Shown piece by piece: positions 1 to 7,796 of a DNA stretch of 64,000 nucleotides. Source of the stretch: JAEUKH01 sp964447205 (lineage in GTDB: Bacteria > Myxococcota_A > Polyangia > Polyangiales > Ga0077539); assembly GCA_964447205.1 (NCBI GenBank), contig CAYUSB010000019.1:1-64000 (forward strand), written 5' to 3'. The notes beneath the pieces are model-generated. The model was not told the DNA's origin. It made no database searches and saw only the letters and a program-made list of their open reading frames with translations. Numbering within the stretch: position 1 is the first letter of the stretch; each line of letters begins with the position of its first letter. The translations under genes and the position numbers were made by a program.

Positions 1-57
1 CGTCCTCGACGAAGCCCGCGTCCTCGACGAAGCCCGCGTCCTCGACGAAGCCCGCGT
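1..57. repeat. 18-bp tandem repeat coding DAGFVE
   Basis: Three near-perfect 18-bp units at the window edge encode Asp-Ala-Gly-Phe-Val-Glu repeats on the minus strand. They form part of the low-complexity tail of the phosphodiester-glycosidase gene and may continue beyond the window. In-frame unit gain or loss would change linker length without breaking the gene. Confidence 0.85.
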
Positions 58-1348
58 CGGCGATCCCCGCGTCGGAGGCCCCGCCCAGGTCGACCCCCAC
101 GTCGCGTCCGGCGTCGACCCCGGCATCGACCCCCGCGGGCATCACCGTCCGCACCCGAACCTGGATCACGTTGTCGGCCGGGCCTCCCTGCCCCGTGTCG
201 CTGAACCAGGCCACCCCCTCCTCAACGAGGTTGAAGTACTCGCTGTAGACCCCCGGCTGCGTCGGGGCCACGAGGGTGAAGACGAACCGTCCCGTAGCCC
301 CCGGGGCCACGGTGCGGGAGATGGCCGCGGGGCGGTTGGGGGCCAACCAGTCGGGGCCCTGGACCCGGCTCGTGCGGTCGCGGGGTTGGGTGGTTCCGAG
401 GCGGGTGCGGGCGGGGGTCCAGGTGGCGGTGCCCGTGTTGCGCATCTCCAGGTAGCCCTGGAAGCGCCCCCCCGGGGGCAGGTCGAGGGTGGTGCTGGCC
501 AGGGGGAAGGTCTGCATCACGTACTGGGCTCGGAAGCGCGGGGCCGGGCAGTGGGGGGCCGCCCCGCTCCCGCGGGCGTACACCGCGAGGTGGTTGGAGA
601 CCGTACGAGGGGTCCCGTCGGAGGGGCGGTTGAGGATCCCGGCCGCGGCGGTCCACATCGTCGACGACCCGCCCCCGTCGAGGTTGAGGGCCCAGTGCGA
701 CCCGAGGCCCTGCATCAGCACCGCGAGCTCGTTGCAGGTCATGCCCAGCCGGGCGGGGGGCGACCGTCCGTCGACCACGGCGAGGTAGAGGGTCCGGCGG
801 TCGGCGCTCAGTCCCACGGCGGTGCGCGGGTTGCGGGGGCAGAGGGAGGTGTCGCCCGCGTTGTCGCGCCGTTGCCCCGCGTGCACGAGGGTGGGATGCC
901 CCGAGACGGCCTCGCGCATCCAGGGTTGGGGGCCCTGCACGAGCTCGTGGGCGAGGAGCTCGACCCGCTCGGCCCCGAAGGCCACAGGCCCGGTGTAGTT
1001 GTGGTCGGTGCCGCCCCAGGCCACCCCGTTGTGCACGACGAACCCGTCGGTCTGGGCGAGGTTGCGGGTGTTGTAGAAGCCCCCGTTGACCGCGGCCTGG
1101 GCCCCCACCAGCATCCCGTACGACCCCACCGTGCGGGCCCGCTCCGACTCCCCCGTCACCCGCACGCTCACCCCCGGGGCGCACAGGTCGACCTGGAGCA
1201 CGTGGATGACCTGGCTGCTCGTGACCCGACGCAGACGCCGGATGCCGGGATAGGGTGTGCTCCAGGTGTCTTGCGCCGCGGCCGCGGGGGCCCAAAGCCC
1301 CAGGGCGCACCCCGCCACCATTGCCCATGTCCTCGGCGTCGTGCCCAT
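1..1348 (-). CDS. Secreted phosphodiester glycosidase (NAGPA/DUF2233-type), 3' end missing
   Basis: The frame opens with ATG at 1348 and runs off the left edge, so about 449 codons are visible. Residues 1-25 form a signal peptide ending in an Ala run. The NAGPA-like domain (residues ~40-250) shows NGGFYN near residue 88 and LNLDGGGSSTM near 220, both typical of phosphodiester alpha-N-acetylglucosaminidase-like enzymes, which cleave phosphodiester-linked sugars. A following domain (~270-390) with GTATW and a final PGVYSEYFNLVEEGVAWF stretch resembles the Ig-like 'next to BRCA1' domain common in myxobacterial exoproteins. The visible end is an Asp/Ala/Gly tail with DAGFVE repeats, suggesting a linker to a further surface or anchoring domain outside the window. 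The protein is probably exported; its substrate is unknown. It is transcribed away from the Lon operon. Confidence 0.85.
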   Translation of the reverse strand, partial: MGTTPRTWAMVAGCALGLWAPAAAAQDTWSTPYPGIRRLRRVTSSQVIHVLQVDLCAPGVSVRVTGESERARTVGSYGMLVGAQAAVNGGFYNTRNLAQTDGFVVHNGVAWGGTDHNYTGPVAFGAERVELLAHELVQGPQPWMREAVSGHPTLVHAGQRRDNAGDTSLCPRNPRTAVGLSADRRTLYLAVVDGRSPPARLGMTCNELAVLMQGLGSHWALNLDGGGSSTMWTAAAGILNRPSDGTPRTVSNHLAVYARGSGAAPHCPAPRFRAQYVMQTFPLASTTLDLPPGGRFQGYLEMRNTGTATWTPARTRLGTTQPRDRTSRVQGPDWLAPNRPAAISRTVAPGATGRFVFTLVAPTQPGVYSEYFNLVEEGVAWFSDTGQGGPADNVIQVRVRTVMPAGVDAGVDAGRDVGVDLGGASDAGIADAGFVEDAGFVEDAGFVED

Positions 1349-1487
1349 TCGCCCTGGGAGGGTATCACTCCCTCCCCACGGAGGGTGCCGACCCGACCGC
1401 AGGGCCCGACGGAGGAGCAGGGCGACCCGACCAGGACGCATCGACTTTCCGTTGTCGCGCCCCGCGACCTTGTGATTCGCTCGCGGC

Positions 1488-3479
1488 GTGGATCACGCCC
1501 CCCTGCCGCCCCCACCCTGGGAACTCATCGCCGACCTCAGCGCATCGGCCCAGCGTTTCCTGCTCACCGCGCTCCGGGACAGCCGCGGCCGGAGCGAGCA
1601 CATCCTGCATTGCGCGCAATCGGTCCTGCGTGCCCGGGCCGCGTACCTTGCCCAGGCCGGGACCGCCCTGGACCAGGATGAGTTTCTGGCCATCTCCGAC
1701 ACGATCATCGAGGCGTTTGAGTACAATCGATCGAGCGAGGATGACGCGACCCTCGCCGGCCAGACCCTCGCCGCTCTCGTCGCGGGCGGCCTCTCGCTCG
1801 ACCACCCGGTCGTGACCCGCTTCGCGACGAGTCCGAGGGCGGCCCATCGGTACGCCGTCGCGGGATGCGCCGACCCGGCCACGCCCGCCGGGCGGTCGCT
1901 GCTCCTCGCGCTCCGCAAGGACCCCATCGAGTGGGTTCGGAAGCGGGCCCACGAGCAGCTCCCGCCGGAGCACCTGCCGCCCCCGTGGTTCGGTCTGTTC
2001 ACGCGCGACCCTGAGGCGCTCGGGTCGGAGGCCGAACGCGCCGCCGCGGGGCGGGTGGTGACGGCCATGTCCTCCGCCCGAGACTACCTCGAACGACAAA
2101 AGCCGGCGCCCTCCCTGGGCCCCGACCTCGACCTCCTCTCCGACGCCTGCCTGCTCGACCTCGCCCTGACCGCCCTTGAGGGCGCAGGGGTCACCCGCGT
2201 CGAGGCCCCCACCCTCCTCGAGCGCTGCATCGCCCGCGACCTCGGCCCCCCGCTGATCGCCGCGTGCTGGCCATCATGGAGTCCGCACTTCGAGCGGTAC
2301 TACCCCGTCGTCCAACAGCTCCGGGCGATCCACGGCTGGCCCGACGAGCGCCGAGGTCCCGCCCAACGCACCCTGGCCTGGGCCTTCGCCATCGCCCTCA
2401 CGCGTATGGGCAAAGAAGCGCGCGTGTTCGAAGCGACCGACCTCGTCATCCACGAGGCTCCCTGGCGCCTCGACCCGGTCGCCTGGATCGACGACGTCCT
2501 CGAGATGGGCGACCGCCCCGCCACGCAGGCGTTCGCACACTCCATCGGCGTGAGGATCGAGGCCGCCCTCTTCCCCGAGACCCGGCGCGCGGAGCTCGTC
2601 GGAGCCTGGATCCGCGGCGAGACCCGCCCGCAGGTCTTCGCTCCCCTCTCCAACGACCTCAGCCGGCTCGTCGCCCCGATGCCCCGGGCCCAGGCCCGCG
2701 CCTGGTTGGAGCGGGCCCGCAAGAGCCCCTCCGAGGCCGCACGGACGTGGGCCATCCGGGCCTCCTTCGAGGCGCTCTACGACGCGGACGACGGCCCCCG
2801 CGACGACATCGCCCTGCGCCTCCTCGCCGATGACACGCTGCGACCGCTCATCGCCTCGCGGACCGAGCTCGCGCGGTGGTTCACGCGACCGCTCCGGCGC
2901 GGGCTGGTGGAGGGCACCCTGCGGGCTCCCTCGATGGTGGAAGCGCTCATCCTGGCCGTGTGCAGGGCCCACGACCGCGAGGTCTTCGGGGAGGAGTTCT
3001 TGCTGGCCACCCTACCCGCCCCCTCGGGATGGAAGCGTCCGACCGAGGAGGTCACCCTGCCCTTCCTCGACGACGGCCCCCTCTCGGACGCCGAGTGGGA
3101 CGCGATCCGCGCGGTGCGCGCGGAGTCCTGGGCCGCCGACACCGACGCACCCTCCTCCTCGACGAGGGCCCTCGTCTGGCTCCCCAACGAGACCGAGGCC
3201 TGGACCGACGACGACCACGCGTACTTCGCGTCCGTGCTCGCACGCACCCACGACGCACGCTTTCACAACGCCATCATGACCCCCGCGCTCGCGCTCGCCA
3301 TGCTCCGCGTCTGGCGCCCCGCCTACGTCCCGTTTGCGCAGAGGTTCGCCGACGACGCCAAGGAATTTGATGACATCCCGAGCGTGCTCGCGGCCCTCCG
3401 GGAGAAGCTCGGCCCCGCCCGGCCCGCGGCGGCCCCAGAGCCCGGCGCCCCCTCCGAAGACGATTGGGGGGACGCGTGA
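1488..3479 (+). CDS. Helical-repeat-like protein A, upstream partner of Lon
   Basis: This 663-residue soluble protein has no recognised catalytic motif, signal peptide or membrane segment. It starts with GTG at 1488; nothing better is visible upstream. The composition (Arg, Ala, Leu, Trp, Glu) and repeated amphipathic helices, for example around WVRKRAHEQL (residues ~145-155), suggest an alpha-solenoid of HEAT or ARM type. It is a diverged paralogue of the 661-residue protein two genes downstream: both have a region near residue 540 of the form L(S/T)-x-x-EW-x-x-(I/V)R, followed by a W(N/T)-x-x-D/R motif and WxPx(F/Y)VP near the C-terminus. Its stop overlaps the Lon start by 4 bp, so the two are probably translationally coupled. 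A substrate adaptor or scaffold role for Lon is inference. Confidence 0.75.
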   Translation: MDHAPLPPPPWELIADLSASAQRFLLTALRDSRGRSEHILHCAQSVLRARAAYLAQAGTALDQDEFLAISDTIIEAFEYNRSSEDDATLAGQTLAALVAGGLSLDHPVVTRFATSPRAAHRYAVAGCADPATPAGRSLLLALRKDPIEWVRKRAHEQLPPEHLPPPWFGLFTRDPEALGSEAERAAAGRVVTAMSSARDYLERQKPAPSLGPDLDLLSDACLLDLALTALEGAGVTRVEAPTLLERCIARDLGPPLIAACWPSWSPHFERYYPVVQQLRAIHGWPDERRGPAQRTLAWAFAIALTRMGKEARVFEATDLVIHEAPWRLDPVAWIDDVLEMGDRPATQAFAHSIGVRIEAALFPETRRAELVGAWIRGETRPQVFAPLSNDLSRLVAPMPRAQARAWLERARKSPSEAARTWAIRASFEALYDADDGPRDDIALRLLADDTLRPLIASRTELARWFTRPLRRGLVEGTLRAPSMVEALILAVCRAHDREVFGEEFLLATLPAPSGWKRPTEEVTLPFLDDGPLSDAEWDAIRAVRAESWAADTDAPSSSTRALVWLPNETEAWTDDDHAYFASVLARTHDARFHNAIMTPALALAMLRVWRPAYVPFAQRFADDAKEFDDIPSVLAALREKLGPARPAAAPEPGAPSEDDWGDA

Positions 3480-5797
3480 CCGCCCGCAGCACCAAGGAGA
3501 CCTTCGCCCTCGTCCCCGCGGTCCAGGAGACCGTCCTGCCGGGCGAACGACGTGTGCTCGCCCCCCCCGCCCTCGAGGCCCGCCTCGCGGCCCGCCTGAC
3601 GGTCGACGCGACGGTCCTGGTGCTGACCGTGGGCAGCGTGGCCGAGGTGCCCGGCCTGATCGTCGGCCGATGGGGCACCCTGGCCCGCACCGAGTCCTCC
3701 CCCGAGGCCCCCGGGGCCCTGGCCTTCGTCGGCCTCGAGCGGGCCCGCGTCGTCAGCGTGAAGGGCACCGACGCGGCGCCCCGCGTAGAGATCGACCGCG
3801 ACCCGCCGAACGCCGTCGGGGCCACCGAGCCCGAGGTGCTCGAGGCCCTGCACGCCCTTCTCTCCGCGGCGCGGAGCGGGTCGATCCCCGCGGAGCCCAC
3901 CCAGGGGTCGCTCGCCGAGGTCGTGCCGGCCCTGCTCCGCGCGACGGTTCCCGCGGCCCTGCTGTCCGAGTATGTGGGGGTGCCTCCGCGCGAGGCCCTG
4001 CGGCGGGTGGTGGCCCTGGTCGCGGCCCGGGTCGGGGCGTGGCAGGGCGGGGCCGAGCTCGAGGCCCTCCTGCGGCGTACGGCGGGCCCCGAGGAGATGA
4101 CCGCCGCCCTGCGGGCCCAGCTCTGGGCCCAGGTCGTCGAGGTCGAGCGCCGCCTCGACGTGTACGACCCCTCGGTGCCCTACGAAGAGGGCGACGACGC
4201 CGTGCGCCTGACCCGGCGCCTGCAGCAAGCAGGGCTGCCCAAGGCCGTGCGCGAGGTGGTCAAGAGCCGCCTCAAGGGCCTCAAGCTCATGCGCCACGAC
4301 GGCAGCGACTACGCCACCCACGTGCGCAACCTCGAGCTCGCCGCCCGCCTCCGCTGGCACCCCACCCCGCGGGCCCCCGTGGCCCTGCCCCGGGTGCGCG
4401 AGGCCCTCGACCGGGCCCATCACGGGCTCGACGCGAGCAAACGCCGGGTCGAGGAGTGGGTCGCGGTGCAGTCCCTCGGCGGCGAGGGGCGCAGCACCAT
4501 CCTGTGCCTGAGCGGTCCGCCCGGGACCGGCAAGACCACCATCGCCCGGGCCATCGCCGAGGCCCTCGGGCGCCCCTTCGGCCGCGTCGCCCTCGGGGGC
4601 GTGCACGACGAGTGCGAGCTGCGCGGGCACCGCATGAGCTTCCACGCCGCGGCCCCCGGCCGCATCCTGGAAGAGGTCGCGCGCTCGGGGGCCATGGACC
4701 CGGTGATCCTCCTCGACGAGATCGACAAGCTCGGGACCGACACGGGCCGCAGCCCCGCGGCCGCCCTGATGGAGGTCCTCGACCCCGAGCAGCACGTCGC
4801 CTTCCAGGACAACTTCCTGGCCCTGCCCTACGACCTGTCGCGGGTGATGTTCATCTGCACCGCCAACGAGATTGACAAAGTGCGAGGGCCCCTCCGCGAC
4901 CGCCTGGAGGTCATCGAGATCGAGGGCTACTCCGCCCACGAGAAGCTCCCCATCGCGCGGGAGCACATCCTGTCGGGCCTCGCCCGCGAGCTCGGGCTCA
5001 CCGAGCCCCCGGCCATCGACGACGACGTGCTGCTCGCCTTGATCGAGGGGTACACCCGCGAGAGCGGCGTGCGGGCCCTGCGACGGGCCCTCGCCTCCCT
5101 CCTGCGCGACCGCGTCCACGCCCTCGCCACGGAGGGCCTCCGGGCGGGCGACCCCCAGCCCCCTCCCGCCCCCCTCACCCTCGACGACGTCCGCCGGGTC
5201 CTCGGGGCCCCGCGCGCGGGTCCGCGCACCGTCCCCACCCGCCTCCCCGTCGGGGCGTGCGTCGGGCTGAGCGTCGGGGCCGACGGGGGGGCCCCGATGA
5301 TCCTGGAGGTGGGGCGACGGGCTCCGAGCCGCCCCGGGGGCGAGCTCACCCTCACCGGGCGCCTCGGCGAGGTGATGCGCGAGTCGGTGCGCACGGTCCT
5401 CGCGCACCTGCGGCTGTACGGGGAGCAGTACCGGGTCGACCCCGCGGAGGTCATCGGCGACTGGTTCGTGCACGCCCCCGAGGCCGCGATCCCGAAGGAC
5501 GGCCCGAGCGCGGGGGTGGCCCTCCTGGTGGCCATGGTCTCGGCCTTGCGCAACGTCCCCGCCCCCGCCGACCTCGCCGTGACGGGCGAGATGAGCCTCC
5601 ACGGCAGCGTCCTGCCGGTCGGGGGCGTGCGGGCCAAGTGCCTCGCGGCCGAGCGAGCAGGCCTCGCGCGGGTGATGATCCCCCGCGGGTGCGAGCCCGA
5701 CGTGCCCGCGGGGCTTCGCTGCACGGTCCTGGCGGTCGCGCGCGCCGAAGAGATCCTCGAGGCGCTGTGGCCCGGTTCGACGGAGGCCACCCGATGA
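3476..5797 (+). CDS. lon: Lon-type ATP-dependent serine protease
   Basis: A 773-residue protein starting with GTG at 3476, which overlaps the upstream stop (GTGA). A TTG at 3464 is possible but less likely. A diverged N-terminal LON substrate-binding domain covers residues ~1-120. The AAA+ module has Walker A GPPGTGKTT near residue 347 and Walker B VILLDEIDK. The C-terminal S16 protease domain has the catalytic serine in KDGPSAGV (about S678) and the lysine in GGVRAKCLAA (about K721), almost the same numbering as E. coli Lon. All residues for ATP hydrolysis and Ser-Lys catalysis are present. It would degrade unfolded or regulatory proteins in the cytoplasm. The weak N-terminal domain and the two flanking paralogues suggest a specialised Lon rather than the housekeeping copy. 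It overlaps the downstream gene by 4 bp. Confidence 0.95.
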   Translation: MTARSTKETFALVPAVQETVLPGERRVLAPPALEARLAARLTVDATVLVLTVGSVAEVPGLIVGRWGTLARTESSPEAPGALAFVGLERARVVSVKGTDAAPRVEIDRDPPNAVGATEPEVLEALHALLSAARSGSIPAEPTQGSLAEVVPALLRATVPAALLSEYVGVPPREALRRVVALVAARVGAWQGGAELEALLRRTAGPEEMTAALRAQLWAQVVEVERRLDVYDPSVPYEEGDDAVRLTRRLQQAGLPKAVREVVKSRLKGLKLMRHDGSDYATHVRNLELAARLRWHPTPRAPVALPRVREALDRAHHGLDASKRRVEEWVAVQSLGGEGRSTILCLSGPPGTGKTTIARAIAEALGRPFGRVALGGVHDECELRGHRMSFHAAAPGRILEEVARSGAMDPVILLDEIDKLGTDTGRSPAAALMEVLDPEQHVAFQDNFLALPYDLSRVMFICTANEIDKVRGPLRDRLEVIEIEGYSAHEKLPIAREHILSGLARELGLTEPPAIDDDVLLALIEGYTRESGVRALRRALASLLRDRVHALATEGLRAGDPQPPPAPLTLDDVRRVLGAPRAGPRTVPTRLPVGACVGLSVGADGGAPMILEVGRRAPSRPGGELTLTGRLGEVMRESVRTVLAHLRLYGEQYRVDPAEVIGDWFVHAPEAAIPKDGPSAGVALLVAMVSALRNVPAPADLAVTGEMSLHGSVLPVGGVRAKCLAAERAGLARVMIPRGCEPDVPAGLRCTVLAVARAEEILEALWPGSTEATR

Positions 5798-7779
5798 CCA
5801 CGAGACGACGCCCGTTTGCCCCGACCCTGGCGAGCCTCGCCCCGGCCCTGGCCTGGGCCCACGCCTTCGAGGCGGCGTATCGCGCCCACCCCCGGAGGCT
5901 CTCGGCCTACGAGGGGGCTCGGCGCGCGGAGTTCTGGCTCGCCCAGGAGCTGCTGCGGCTGGAGCTCGCGGCGATCGCGGCGGAGGCCCCAGGAGACGGC
6001 GGCGACCTCCTCGCGCGCACGCTGGAGGCGCTCGAATCCCTCGGGCAGGCCGAGTACGACTTTCGTAACGACGGGTCGCACCTCGGCGAGGCCCTCTCCC
6101 TCTGGTGTGACCGCGCTCCCGGGGCCTGCGCCGAGGTCGTGTCCCGCCTGGCCGAGCACCCCTGGGGCAACGTGCGCTACTACGTCGCCCGGAGCGCGAG
6201 CCCTGACACCCCTGCCGGCGTCTCGGCCCTCACGCGTCTCTGCCGCGACGGCGACTCCGTCGTCAAGAAGACCGCCCTCGAGCGGCTCCGCGCCTCGCGC
6301 GACGTGTCGTTCTGGCAGACCGCCTTCTCGGCCGATCCCTTCGCGGGGCTCCATCCGCGCGCGCAGAAGCGTCTCCAGAAGCCCGTCGCGGTCGTCTGCG
6401 AGGCCTTCACGCCGGGCGAGGCCGGGAGACGCGGCGACGACCCGCGTCCGGGCGCGACCGAGCGCTACGCCGAGGCCCTCGCGGCCCTGCCCGACCGGCT
6501 GGTGATCGACCACGCCCGGACCGTGCTGCCGGGCAGCGGCTACCGGAGCCCCTTCGCCGCGGTCACCCTCCAGGCCCTCGGGGCCCGGCCCGACTCCATG
6601 GACACCGTGCTCGCGATGGTGCCCCGGTGGGAGCACGAGCTCTCCCATCGCCCTGGGATCGCGCTCTACTTTCAGGCCGTGGCGACGACGTCCCCGAGCA
6701 ATCGGGTGCGGTGCGTGCTCCGCCTGACCCGTTGGGCCCACGACGCCGAGCAGGACGCGGACAGCGCCCTCAGCATGTGGTCGCTTCTGAACGAGGCCTC
6801 CCTGAAGAGCCTGTGGCCGCCGAAGCGCTCGCCGCGGCCCTGGATCACCCTGCTCCTCGAGCTCGGCGAGCACGCGCCGTCGACGGCGGTGCAGGAGGGC
6901 TTCTCCGCGATCGGGGCGAGCCGGATCCCCCCCGACCTCCGCGCGAAGCTGCTCGAGCATTGGGTGGCCCAGGTGGACGAGGGCGACGACGGGCCCCTCA
7001 CGGGCTACGACCCCACGGCCCTGGCCGCGTCGCTCCCGCCCCGGTCGCGCCGGGCCCTGGTCGAGGAGATCCTCCGGGTCCGGCGCTCGGCCGAGGCCAT
7101 GGGTTGGGCCCTCGAACAGATCACCGGCCCTCTCCATGTGGCGCGTCGGGACGGCTCCCTGGAGGCCTTGCGGGCGCGCCTGTACGCCGACCCCGGTCTG
7201 CGCGCGGTCGTGCTCTCCAGCCGACGGCTCGCCAGGAGCTTCTTCGATCGGGTGCGTGAAGACCTGGGCGCGCGGCGGATCACGCGGGCCAGCGAGCTCA
7301 CCAACGCCCTCGACGTCGCCAGCGTCCTGGCGGGCAACGGCCATTGGTTTGAGATGTATCTCTCCGAGGCGAAGACCCGGGCCAGGAGCCGTGGCGCGGA
7401 GGACCCGACCGTCGCCCCGCTGACCGAGGACGAGTGGGAGGTGGTCCGCGACCTCCGCCCCGCCGCCCTCGCCGAAGGGACCGAGCCGCCCCGCTGGCTC
7501 CTCGAGCTCTTCCCCAAGGAGAGCTGGAACGAGCGTGACCGCGCCGACTTCATGGACCTGGCCGCCCGCAGCGTCGAAGGCTTCGCGGAGGACGACGAGG
7601 ACGACGACCTCGACCTTGTTGCGTACGCCCTCGACCGACAGTGGCACCCGTCGTTCGTGCCCGCCGCGGGGAGCCTGGCGGAGGCCCTCGTCGGCCACTC
7701 CGGGCTGCGCTCCGCGGAGATGCGCCAGCGCCTCCTCGCACGGCTGGAGGCGGCCGACCCGCCGCCCTCCTCCGCCTGA
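5794..7779 (+). CDS. Helical-repeat-like protein B, downstream partner of Lon
   Basis: This 661-residue protein starts at ATG 5794, overlapping the Lon stop as ATGA; the open frame upstream of that ATG is only antiframe inside lon. There is no signal peptide, membrane segment or known catalytic motif. Repeated helical segments such as VVKKTALERL and LTEDEWEVVRDLR align with equivalent places in the 663-residue protein upstream of lon, as does the C-terminal WHPSFVP motif, so the two are paralogues of nearly equal length. An acidic patch (EDDEDDDLDL) lies near residue 600. The arrangement paralogue - Lon - paralogue with 4-bp overlaps on both sides implies production in fixed ratio and possibly a complex. 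The function itself is unknown. Confidence 0.75.
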   Translation: MTTRRRPFAPTLASLAPALAWAHAFEAAYRAHPRRLSAYEGARRAEFWLAQELLRLELAAIAAEAPGDGGDLLARTLEALESLGQAEYDFRNDGSHLGEALSLWCDRAPGACAEVVSRLAEHPWGNVRYYVARSASPDTPAGVSALTRLCRDGDSVVKKTALERLRASRDVSFWQTAFSADPFAGLHPRAQKRLQKPVAVVCEAFTPGEAGRRGDDPRPGATERYAEALAALPDRLVIDHARTVLPGSGYRSPFAAVTLQALGARPDSMDTVLAMVPRWEHELSHRPGIALYFQAVATTSPSNRVRCVLRLTRWAHDAEQDADSALSMWSLLNEASLKSLWPPKRSPRPWITLLLELGEHAPSTAVQEGFSAIGASRIPPDLRAKLLEHWVAQVDEGDDGPLTGYDPTALAASLPPRSRRALVEEILRVRRSAEAMGWALEQITGPLHVARRDGSLEALRARLYADPGLRAVVLSSRRLARSFFDRVREDLGARRITRASELTNALDVASVLAGNGHWFEMYLSEAKTRARSRGAEDPTVAPLTEDEWEVVRDLRPAALAEGTEPPRWLLELFPKESWNERDRADFMDLAARSVEGFAEDDEDDDLDLVAYALDRQWHPSFVPAAGSLAEALVGHSGLRSAEMRQRLLARLEAADPPPSSA

Positions 7780-7796
7780 TCGACCGCGAATCGGTC

